A stretch of DNA of 5,824 bases from Bacteroidales bacterium. GTDB taxonomy: Bacteria > Bacteroidota > Bacteroidia > Bacteroidales > UBA10428. The notes beneath the pieces are model-generated. The model saw nothing but the letters and a program-made list of their open reading frames with translations, did not search any database and was not told the DNA's origin. Where the stretch lies: NCBI GenBank assembly GCA_003508755.1, contig DNTK01000335.1:1-5824 (forward strand), in the 5' to 3' direction. Positions within the stretch are counted from its first letter, which is position 1, and the number at the start of each line of letters is the position of its first letter. The position numbers and the translations under genes were made by a program. Shown here piece after piece: positions 1 to 5,824 of the stretch.

Positions 1-2800
1 CCATAATTTTTCCCAGTGGCTGACGCACTTTTAGGTTTACTTTTCGGCGCAAGCCAAGAATCATCGAGGAAAGCTGCTGCGCGATATCCATGCGTTCTTC
101 GAGGGATTTATCGATGTATTTTTGGGTGTATTCTGGAAAATTGGTATGGTGAACTGATTCCACCTGATATTTTTTGGAAACAGCATTTAAGTCGTTGAAC
201 AATTTGTCTGAATAGAAAGGAGCGATCGGTGCCGATAACAGGGCAATGGTCTCGAGACAACTGTAAAGTGTTTGATACGCTGCTATTTTATCATTGTTAA
301 ATTCACCTCCCCAAAAGCGCTTGCGGTTAAGTCGCACATACCAGTTACTAAGATTTTCGGTCACAAAGTTCTGAATTGCCCGTCCTGCACGTGTTGGTTC
401 GTAGTTGGCATAGTGCTCTTCAACTTCTTTTACCAGGCTGTTTAAAAGCGAGATGACCCAACGATCGGTTTCGTGTCTTTTTTCTACCGGAATTTCTTCT
501 TGTGAAGCATCAAATCCATCAACATTGGCATAGAGTGCAAAAAACGAATAGGTATTGTAAAGTGTTCCAAAGAATTTTCGACGAACCTCTTCAATGCCAT
601 CCACGTCAAATTTAAGATTATCCCATGGCTGTGCATTGGTAATCATATACCAACGCAGCGGATCAGATCCGTATTTTTCAATAGTTTCGAACGGATCTAC
701 GGCATTGCCCAGACGCTTCGACATTTTGTTGCCGTTTTTATCCAGCACAAGCCCATTGCTGATAATATTTTTGAATGATACTGAATCGAAAAGCATGGTG
801 GCAAGGGCATGCAAGGTAAAGAACCATCCGCGGGTTTGATCAACACCTTCGGCAATAAAATCGGCAGGAAAAACCTTTTTAAATGCTTCCTCGCTAATCG
901 AAAATGGATAGTGCATTTGCGCATAAGGCATAGCACCCGAGTCGAACCAAACATCAATCAGATCATCTTCGCGTTTCATGGCCTTACCACTGTCCGATAC
1001 CAGGGTAATGTTATCTACGATATGTCGGTGAAGATCGAGTTTTGTGTAATTTTCGGCAGTGTAATTTCCAGGTTCAAATCCTTCAAAGGGATTGCTATCC
1101 ATTAACCCTTTTTCGATGGCTTTTTTTACTTCGTTGTATAGTTCCTCTGCTGAGCCAATGCATTTCTCTTCGCTGCCATCTTCGGTCCGCCAGATAGGTA
1201 ATGGTGTTCCCCAGTAGCGTGATCGCGAAAGGTTCCAGTCAACCAAGTTTTCGAGCCATTTGCCGAAACGGCCGGTTCCTGTCGATTCGGGTTTCCAGTT
1301 AATGGTATTGTTAAGCTGAATGAGCTTGTCTTTTACGGCTGTAGTCTTTATAAACCACGAATCAAGCGGATAATACAATACCGGTTTATCGGTTCGCCAG
1401 CAATGAGGGTAGTTGTGTGTATGTTTTTCAATTTTAAAAGCTTTTCCTGCCAACTTCAGGTTTACAGCAATATCCACGTCGATGGTCGGAGCTTTTGGAT
1501 CGATGGATTCGTCGTATTCGTTTTTTACAAAGCGGCCGGCAAATTCCTGGTAGCTGTCAAGATTAACCTGTTCTTTCAGAAAGTTCTTATCCAAATCCTC
1601 AATGCGAATAAACCGGCCCTTCTTATCAACCAAGGGTCCTTGATTACCCTCTTTGTCGGTAACTACAAGAGGAACGACATCGTACCTGGCAGCTACACGG
1701 TAGTCATCAGCACCAAAAGTAGGGGCAATGTGCACAATTCCAGTACCATCTTCTGTGGTTACAAAATCACCTGGCAATACTTCAAAGGCTTTTCCTTTTG
1801 GACGTATCCAGTTTAATAGCTGATCGTATTGCACTCCTTTTAGATCCGAACCTTTATATTCGGCCATAACTTCATAAGGAAGTTCTTTGTTTCCGGCTGA
1901 ATAATCAGCAAGTGGTAATCCGGCATGTTTGGGATTAAAATAGACATTCATTAATTCCTTTGCAAGAATAACCGTTATAGGTGCACCGGTATATTGATTA
2001 AATGTTTTTACCAGCACATAGGAAATATTTTCTCCAACCGCCAGGGCGGTGTTCGATGGAAGAGTCCAGGGAGTGGTTGTCCAGGCAAGGAAGAATAGTG
2101 GAGTATCGGTATGTTCATAAAGGAATTCTGACTTCTTATTTTTTTGTACTTCAAACTGGGCAACACAGGTTGTATCCTTTACATCGCGGTAGCATCCGGG
2201 TTGATTGAGCTCGTGAGAACTTAATCCGGTACCTGCAGCGGGGGAGTAGGGTTGAATGGTGTATCCCTTGTAAAGCATTCCTTTGGAGTAAAGTTGCTTC
2301 AGCAAATACCACAGAGTTTCCATGTATTTACTGTCGAATGTAATATAGGGTTCATCCATATTTACCCAGTAACCCATTTTGCTTGTAAGCTCTTCCCATT
2401 CGGCGGTGTAGCGCATTACATCTTCTCTGCAGGCATTGTTATATTCTGTTACGGTAATCTTTGCGCCAATGTCTTCTTTGGTAATTCCCATGCGCTTTTC
2501 AACGCTTAATTCAACCGGTAAACCATGGGTATCCCAGCCGGCTTTGCGGTTTACCATGTGACCTTTTTGAGTTTTATACCGACAAATAATATCTTTTATG
2601 GTACGCGAAATTACATGGTGAATGCCAGGCATGCCATTGGCAGATGGAGGACCTTCATAAAATACAAATGGACTTTTGTCGCTCTCTTTTCTTAAATCAA
2701 TACTTTTTTGGAAAGCATTATCACGCTCCCATTTTTCAGCGTATTCCTTATTTATCTCGGACAGGTTGAAATTCTTATATTCTGCGAACTTACCGCTCAT
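1..2800 (-). CDS. ileS: Isoleucine--tRNA ligase, IleRS2 (eukaryote-like) type with GXHH motif; 3' end outside the window
   Basis: This cytoplasmic class I synthetase charges tRNA-Ile with isoleucine. I translated the minus strand from the ATG at 2800-2798 (protein begins MSGKFAEYKNF) and found an open frame of about 933 codons to the window edge; related Bacteroidota enzymes are about 1,130-1,150 residues, so the C-terminal tail is missing. In order: the signature region EGPPSANGMPGIHH at residues ~49-62, where the HXGH motif is G59-I-H-H62; the CP1 editing domain with the threonine-rich peptide WTTTPWTLPSN at ~240-250 and HIAPTFGADDY at 357-367, including the conserved Asp pair 365-366; NYPHCWRTDKP on return to the Rossmann fold; VWFDSG at 617-622; KMSKR at 692-696; and an anticodon-binding domain ending with VRQPLGKIM at the edge. 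KMSKR and the overall pattern fit the IleRS2 clade. The promoter at 2835-2865 suggests independent transcription. Identity is very secure; the resistance implication is inferred. Confidence 0.97.
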   Translation of the reverse strand, partial: MSGKFAEYKNFNLSEINKEYAEKWERDNAFQKSIDLRKESDKSPFVFYEGPPSANGMPGIHHVISRTIKDIICRYKTQKGHMVNRKAGWDTHGLPVELSVEKRMGITKEDIGAKITVTEYNNACREDVMRYTAEWEELTSKMGYWVNMDEPYITFDSKYMETLWYLLKQLYSKGMLYKGYTIQPYSPAAGTGLSSHELNQPGCYRDVKDTTCVAQFEVQKNKKSEFLYEHTDTPLFFLAWTTTPWTLPSNTALAVGENISYVLVKTFNQYTGAPITVILAKELMNVYFNPKHAGLPLADYSAGNKELPYEVMAEYKGSDLKGVQYDQLLNWIRPKGKAFEVLPGDFVTTEDGTGIVHIAPTFGADDYRVAARYDVVPLVVTDKEGNQGPLVDKKGRFIRIEDLDKNFLKEQVNLDSYQEFAGRFVKNEYDESIDPKAPTIDVDIAVNLKLAGKAFKIEKHTHNYPHCWRTDKPVLYYPLDSWFIKTTAVKDKLIQLNNTINWKPESTGTGRFGKWLENLVDWNLSRSRYWGTPLPIWRTEDGSEEKCIGSAEELYNEVKKAIEKGLMDSNPFEGFEPGNYTAENYTKLDLHRHIVDNITLVSDSGKAMKREDDLIDVWFDSGAMPYAQMHYPFSISEEAFKKVFPADFIAEGVDQTRGWFFTLHALATMLFDSVSFKNIISNGLVLDKNGNKMSKRLGNAVDPFETIEKYGSDPLRWYMITNAQPWDNLKFDVDGIEEVRRKFFGTLYNTYSFFALYANVDGFDASQEEIPVEKRHETDRWVISLLNSLVKEVEEHYANYEPTRAGRAIQNFVTENLSNWYVRLNRKRFWGGEFNNDKIAAYQTLYSCLETIALLSAPIAPFYSDKLFNDLNAVSKKYQVESVHHTNFPEYTQKYIDKSLEERMDIAQQLSSMILGLRRKVNLKVRQPLGKIM

Positions 2801-2834
2801 TGAACTGGATTTTTTCTGCGTTTTAAAAAGTGTA

Positions 2835-2865
2835 CAAAGATAGAGTTATGAACAGAAAAAACCAA
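2835..2865 (-). promoter_or_regulatory. Putative Bacteroidota-type promoter of ileS
   Basis: Read on the minus strand, TATCTTTG at 2842-2835 matches the -7 consensus TAnnTTTG exactly. A TTG at 2865-2863 lies 20 bases upstream, where the -33 TTTG element is expected. The predicted start, around 2828, would leave a leader of roughly 27 nt before the ileS ATG at 2800. The match is by eye only, but both elements and the spacing fit, and the promoter lies in the 111-base gap after the kinase gene. Confidence 0.6.
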
Positions 2866-2911
2866 TTTTATAATAAAAAGAATAGGGGCTTGAAAATCAG
2901 TTAATTCAGGC

Positions 2912-3964
2912 TTATGTTTGGGCTTTCATCAGGGTGAATGTGATGGAGGTACCCACGTTCAATTCACTGCGAACATTAATGGTTTGATTATGAGCTTCGA
3001 TGATATGTTTTACAATGGAAAGACCCAGTCCGGTGCCGCCCATTTCGCGGGAGCGACTTTTGTCGGTTCTGTAAAAGCGTTCGAAAATGCGGGGAAGATC
3101 TTTTTCAGCAATTCCCAGTCCATCATCCGAAATTTCTACCAGTATATGGTCTTCCATATCCAGAAAGTCTATCGTGCAGGCGCCTTTATTACGTCCGTAT
3201 TTAATTGAATTTACGATGAGGTTATTGAGAACTTCAAGAATTCGTTTTTTATCAGCCATGACAAAAATAGGTTTATCGGCCGAACGGTTCATTTTCAGTT
3301 TAATGTTTCGCTCATGTGCTAACATTTCATATTCTTCAAAAACATCTTCAACCAAGCGTACAATGTTAATTTTTTTAATTTCCAGTTTAAGTTCGCCTGA
3401 TTCTAACCTCGAAATAGATTCTAAATCGTTTACGATAGAAATTAAACGATTTACACTTTTATCGGTTCTCTCGAGGTACAAACGATTTATCGATTCATCT
3501 TCTAATCCACCATCGAGCAGGGTGGAAATATAACCCTGGATGTTGAATATAGGTGTTTTTAGTTCGTGCGACACATTGCCAATAAATTCACGACGGTATT
3601 TTTCGAGTTGCCTTAATTGAGCAATTTCGCGTGTTTTTCGTTTTGCCCAGACCAACACATCATTTTGTACATCCTGTATAAGGTCCCCATCCATTTCATC
3701 TATACTATGCTTAAAGCGCCCTTCGGAATATTTTATGTTTTGGATGGTTTTGAAAATGGGCTTTAATTTTTTAAAAATAAAACTGTTAAGCGAATAAAAA
3801 ACTATTAAAAACACCAAAACAAACACCAGCAAGCCAACAAATAATAAGGTAGCATAATAGTTCATGTCCTCGAAAATAAACAGGATAAATCCAGCACCTA
3901 CAGTGATAACCGAAGTAAAAAGTGCAATAAGTATTGCTTGTTGTTTTGGTGTAATAGATTGCAT
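2912..3964 (-). CDS. Two-TM sensor histidine kinase, PhoR-like
   Basis: An inner-membrane sensor kinase of about 350 residues that should autophosphorylate on His and pass the phosphate to a response regulator. Two hydrophobic helices (~9-31 and ~39-60) are joined by only a few residues, so there is almost no periplasmic domain. A linker follows, then the HisKA H-box FIGNVSHELKTP with phospho-acceptor His133, the N-box LNNLIVNSIKYG (Asn252), the G1 box DDGLGI (~280-285), the F-box IFERFYR and the G2 box GGTGLGLS (~309-316). All ATP-binding motifs are intact. I chose the ATG at 3964-3962 (MQSITPKQQ). The frame stays open to a TTG at 4042, but that start is non-ATG, adds 26 residues ahead of the normal family N-terminus, and lies upstream of a candidate -7 element. 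The kinase faces the same way as ileS and no response regulator is in the window. The family is certain; the signal and partner are unknown, so no symbol is given. Confidence 0.93.
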   Translation of the reverse strand: MQSITPKQQAILIALFTSVITVGAGFILFIFEDMNYYATLLFVGLLVFVLVFLIVFYSLNSFIFKKLKPIFKTIQNIKYSEGRFKHSIDEMDGDLIQDVQNDVLVWAKRKTREIAQLRQLEKYRREFIGNVSHELKTPIFNIQGYISTLLDGGLEDESINRLYLERTDKSVNRLISIVNDLESISRLESGELKLEIKKINIVRLVEDVFEEYEMLAHERNIKLKMNRSADKPIFVMADKKRILEVLNNLIVNSIKYGRNKGACTIDFLDMEDHILVEISDDGLGIAEKDLPRIFERFYRTDKSRSREMGGTGLGLSIVKHIIEAHNQTINVRSELNVGTSITFTLMKAQT

Positions 3965-4246
3965 ATCAGAATTTAAAATAAGGGCAACAAAAATAATCAA
4001 GGTTCGCACTAATAAACCCTGACCTATATTAATTTTTTGCAAACATTAAGTTACCAAAAATAAACTGAATATGAAAAATGGTACTCAGCGTGTACGAAAC
4101 CGAACAAAGAGTATGTAGTTTCGTTCAGATATGACATTTCATGACATTTAGAAAACCCCCATAAAGCACATATAAACAGCACGATACGTTTTATGGCATA
4201 CTTGTGGATATTTAGTGTGCAGAACCACTTTAAAAAAATATAAGCC
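3965..4246. other. Divergent intergenic region with short repeats
   Basis: This stretch separates the kinase (minus) from the acidic secreted protein (plus), so it must carry both control regions. It holds a tandem pair of ATGACATTT at 4131-4139 and 4141-4149 (10-base period, about one helical turn). It also holds a 7-base inverted repeat, ACGAAAC at 4094-4100 and GTTTCGT at 4118-4124, with a 17-base gap. For the plus-strand gene I see only imperfect -7 candidates (TACGTTTT at 4185, TACTTGTG at 4199), and no convincing -33. The minus-strand reading frame across 4051-4269 has no recognisable protein character and I do not call it. Confidence 0.45.
3988..4016 (-). promoter_or_regulatory. Candidate promoter of the histidine kinase gene
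   Basis: On the minus strand, TATTTTTG at 3995-3988 matches TAnnTTTG, about 23 bases before the ATG at 3964. A weak -33 candidate TTTA (4016-4013) lies 17 bases upstream. A second TATTTTTG lies at 4062-4055, without a clear -33 partner, and could give a longer leader. The motif is short and T-rich and the region is AT-rich, so chance matches are likely. If the nearer one is real, it excludes the TTG start at 4042. Confidence 0.3.
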
Positions 4247-4639
4247 ATGAAAACTGAGATGAAAAACACAAAAAAATGGACGCAAATAGCTCTTTTAGTT
4301 ATGCTAGCAACTTTGGTATCTTTAAATAGTGTTTGGGCTGCAAATAATCATAAAACAACCAAACCAGATACAACATGTACAACTCCCGAAGATTCAGATG
4401 TAACATATGCCTATTATTCAGAACAATTGGCAGATGTTTATAAGTCAAATACCAGCACAACATTACTTGAAAGTGCTTCCGGAAGAGAATTTCTTGCAGA
4501 AGAGTTTGAGGTAGAAATTGAATTGGAAGAATGGATGTTAAGTCCAAATCACGAATCGTGGTACGATGAGTTAGAGGTTGATAAAGAAGATGATATAAAA
4601 CTTGAAGATTGGATGGTGGATGTTTCACAGTGGAATTAA
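4247..4639 (+). CDS. Small acidic secreted protein with duplicated LE[ED]WM motif, function unknown
   Basis: A 130-residue protein I cannot assign to a named family. It begins with a Sec-type signal peptide: a basic N-terminus (K2, K6, K9, K10), a hydrophobic core at ~14-26, and a probable cleavage after SVWA at residue 31. The mature ~99 residues are about one quarter Asp/Glu with few basic residues, so it should be strongly acidic and exported. The only Cys in the mature part is C44, well beyond the cleavage site and not a lipobox. The C-terminal third carries two copies of a short motif, LEEWM (93-97, next Trp at 105) and LEDWM (119-123, next Trp at 129), the second almost at the C-terminus. 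From memory, similar [LE]-rich WM tails occur in other Bacteroidota secreted hypotheticals; this was not searched. The ATG at 4247 follows an A-rich leader; an in-frame ATG at 4259 would also keep the signal peptide. It is a single-gene unit, closed by the terminator at 4671-4702. Confidence 0.8.
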   Translation: MKTEMKNTKKWTQIALLVMLATLVSLNSVWAANNHKTTKPDTTCTTPEDSDVTYAYYSEQLADVYKSNTSTTLLESASGREFLAEEFEVEIELEEWMLSPNHESWYDELEVDKEDDIKLEDWMVDVSQWN

Positions 4640-4670
4640 ATAACCACAAATCATATTAGGGCTTTTATGA

Positions 4671-4702
4671 AAAACTATCTGTATTGCAGGTAGTTTTTTT
4701 TT
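4671..4702 (+). terminator. Rho-independent terminator, possibly bidirectional
   Basis: An 11-base stem (AAAACTATCTG at 4671-4681, CAGGTAGTTTT at 4687-4697, one T-G wobble) encloses the loop TATTG. The T-run covers 4694-4702. It lies 31 bases after the TAA of the acidic protein gene. On the other strand the stem is followed by five T residues, so it could also stop transcription arriving from the broken gene at 4826-5351. Confidence 0.85.
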
Positions 4703-4825
4703 CGCGAAAAGAATAAGCAAACATAAGTATGCCCCAATGGGATTTTGTTTGGCAAGATTACCAGATTTATTCCTCAGGGCTGTAATAAGCTATTAAGCTA
4801 ATAGTAAACTTGAATTGAGGCATAG

Positions 4826-5351
4826 TTAATTAAGACGTTTAAATTCAAGATTAAATGCTTCACCTTTTTTTAGCAGGGAGGAAAATTCCTTTACACCAAG
4901 AACATTTTTAACTGTAAAATAAACTGAGTTAATTCCGGTGCTTCCCTCATCTACTGCTACAATTTTCAAATTAAAATTCTCCGGATATAATCTTGTTATT
5001 ATTTGTATTCTTAATTTTTAGTTTTTGAGCGGATACATAACAAAATGTAGAATCCGGAACATCAAGGTTGGAACTAATATTGCTGAGCTCATTAAAAGAG
5101 AAAGTATTGTTTAGGGTGTCGTAATAACCTGTAATAGAGGTGCGTGTTTGGTTTTCGCCGGTAAAATCCGTTATTGAATGTCCTACTACTTTATTCTTTT
5201 CATTGTAAACAAAAACCACCTAATAACTCATCACTGCCCCGTTTTTAACAGAAAGTGTTCCGATAAATTCAATTGGGGTGGTGTTTTGTGGCAAACTGTT
5301 GGTTTTAAATGCCAGAGTAAAAATTAATACCAAAATTAAATTCCTTACCAT
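4826..5351 (-). pseudogene. Broken small exported-protein gene: in-frame TAG plus one-base frameshift
   Basis: Read from the ATG at 5351-5349, the minus strand encodes a hydrophobic export-signal-like N-terminus (MVRNLILVLIFTLAF), then ~28 polar residues to TAG at 5222-5220 (codon 44). The same frame continues open for 82 codons (VVFVYNEKNK onwards) to a TAA at 4973-4971. Skipping one T there joins it to 48 further codons (NLKIVAVDEG onwards, ending FKRLN) and a TAA at 4828-4826. The restored product would be ~174 residues. It has many short alternating hydrophobic/polar stretches and motifs such as GHSITDFTGENQ and TSITGYYDTLNNTFSF, so a small beta-rich exported protein is plausible. I do not recognise a named family. 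Two lesions in one short gene favour decay; sequencing error or recoding cannot be excluded. The 82-codon piece alone could start only at the GTG right after the TAG, without a signal peptide, so I do not call it as a separate gene. Confidence 0.72.
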
Positions 5352-5541
5352 GAAAAGTAGTGATTTACATATATTTGTCTGTTGCCAGGAATTTGTTATT
5401 GCAAGAGGTCTAACGGCATAGAATAATATCAGTGGCTTTTTATGGCATTATATTTGTCTTTTCCTTATAATAGTTGATTTTTTTAATTGTATAACTATCT
5501 TTGTCAATCTTATTTTGCAAACTATTTAATATCTGATAATT
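5352..5541. other. Divergent intergenic region with repeated TATATTTGTCT
   Basis: The region lies between the broken gene (minus) and the TPR protein gene (plus). The 11-base word TATATTTGTCT occurs twice on the plus strand, at 5370-5380 and 5449-5459; each copy contains a perfect -7 element TATATTTG, but neither has a TTG at the -33 position. I found no convincing promoter for the minus-strand gene and no RNA gene. Confidence 0.4.
5474..5503 (+). promoter_or_regulatory. Putative Bacteroidota-type promoter of the TPR protein gene
   Basis: TTG at 5474-5476 and TATCTTTG at 5496-5503 are separated by 19 bases, matching the -33 TTTG and -7 TAnnTTTG pattern. Transcription would begin near 5510, leaving a leader of about 32 nt rich in A and T, with no Shine-Dalgarno. 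The -7 octamer is identical to the one proposed for ileS at 2842-2835. Confidence 0.6.
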
Positions 5542-5824
5542 ATGAGACTAGAGGTAAAACTAAAAGAACTAATTCTATCATTGGTGGTGGTGTTTGCAGC
5601 CATTTCATTAAATGCGCAAACACTTGAAGAAGCTCAAAAGGCTTACAATGCTGGTGTTACAGCAAGAGGAGAAGGAAACCTTGAAGAAGCGATTGCACAA
5701 TTTAAAGCTTGCGTAGAAACATGCGAAATACTTTATGAAGAAGAAGAGGATGAAGTAGCTGAAGAATTATTGTACGCTGTGCAACCTGTTATTCCCGATT
5801 TATACCTTCAACTGGGTTCAGAAC
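5542..5824 (+). CDS. Secreted TPR-type repeat protein, N-terminal part only
   Basis: The gene starts at ATG 5542-5544 and runs off the right edge after 94 codons. The N-terminus is a signal peptide: MRLEVKLKEL, a hydrophobic core at ~11-22, and a likely cleavage after SLNA at residue 25 before QT, a common Bacteroidota cut site. Residues ~31-59 look like one tetratricopeptide unit: helix A AQKAYNAGVTARGEG, the turn N46-L-E-E-A-I, then helix B IAQFKACVE. An acidic EEEEDE segment follows, and a second helical unit begins at ~80 (VQPVIPDLYLQLG). TPR arrays are protein-interaction scaffolds, so an extracytoplasmic interaction role is plausible; the partner is unknown. The gene has its own promoter and is divergent from the broken gene. 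C57 and C61 lie in or next to helix B and could be chance. The TPR assignment rests on a single full repeat and would be settled by the missing remainder. Confidence 0.85.
   Translation, partial: MRLEVKLKELILSLVVVFAAISLNAQTLEEAQKAYNAGVTARGEGNLEEAIAQFKACVETCEILYEEEEDEVAEELLYAVQPVIPDLYLQLGSE

Noticed and set aside
1403..1816. Plus-strand open frame of 137 codons
   Set aside because: It is antisense to ileS, whose minus-strand translation is continuous and carries all expected motifs. The other plus-strand frames within 1-2800, and the minus-strand frame at 697-957, are shadows of the same kind.
2801..2911. Kinase and ileS as a single operon
   Set aside because: They are codirectional, but a 111-base gap with a good promoter for ileS argues for at least partly independent transcription. 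I also see no clear terminator between them, so read-through is not excluded.
3087..3533. Plus-strand open frame of 148 codons
   Set aside because: It is Ser/Ile-rich and antisense to the histidine kinase catalytic core, and has no independent start signals or recognisable protein features; the frame at 2918-3208 is rejected for the same reason.
3965..4042. 26-residue N-terminal extension of the histidine kinase from a TTG at 4042
   Set aside because: It is a non-ATG start, it adds a segment not usual before the first TM helix of this family, and a candidate -7 element lies downstream of it. The upstream ATG at 4046 is out of frame and stops after five codons.
4299..4649. Minus-strand open frame of 116 codons
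   Set aside because: It is antisense to the signal-peptide protein at 4247-4639, which has a better start, a coherent export signal and a terminator on the correct strand.
4790..4804. CTATTA-AGC-TAATAG inverted repeat as a terminator for the broken gene
   Set aside because: The 6-base AT-rich stem is weak and no T-run follows on the minus strand. The inverted repeat CTTGAATT/AATTCAAG at 4809-4849 has a 25-base loop across the stop codon and is likewise unconvincing.
5220..5222. TAG at codon 44 as a recoded amino acid (pyrrolysine or suppressed stop)
   Set aside because: There is no sign of pyrrolysine machinery, and recoding is not expected in this phylum. A second lesion downstream makes simple gene decay the better explanation.

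Overview
The window looks like a chromosomal segment from a Bacteroidota bacterium, most likely Bacteroidales or Marinilabiliales-like. Three things suggest this. The DNA is moderately AT-rich. Several genes are preceded by the Bacteroidota-type -7 element TAnnTTTG instead of a sigma70 -10 box, and A/T-rich leaders stand in for Shine-Dalgarno sites. The protein types also fit: a long eukaryote-like isoleucyl-tRNA synthetase, a two-TM PhoR-like histidine kinase, and small secreted proteins of kinds I associate with this phylum. The exact genus cannot be read from the sequence.

Layout. Positions 1-2800 (minus) hold the first ~933 codons of ileS; its 3' end lies outside the window. A good promoter sits at 2835-2865. 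Positions 2912-3964 (minus) encode a membrane sensor histidine kinase with no response regulator in view. A divergent intergenic stretch (3965-4246) separates it from a small secreted acidic protein at 4247-4639 (plus), which ends in a strong intrinsic terminator (4671-4702). Facing it on the minus strand is a small exported-protein gene at 4826-5351. It is broken by an in-frame TAG and a single-base frameshift, and I call it a pseudogene. At 5542, behind a well-formed promoter (5474-5503), the plus strand begins a secreted TPR-type protein that runs off the right edge.

The genes do not form an obvious pathway. ileS is housekeeping and has its own promoter; the kinase upstream is codirectional but need not be co-transcribed. 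The right half is a run of single-gene units for small exported proteins.

The most notable observation is in the IleRS catalytic signature. The class I HXGH motif reads G-I-H-H, with its first and third residues exchanged, and the second motif is KMSKR. This is the GXHH variant of IleRS2-type enzymes, which has been linked to very high mupirocin resistance. Other points worth a look are the duplicated LE[ED]WM motif in the acidic secreted protein, and the interrupted gene, whose frameshift lies at a slippery UUU-UAA site resembling the prfB type of +1 shift.
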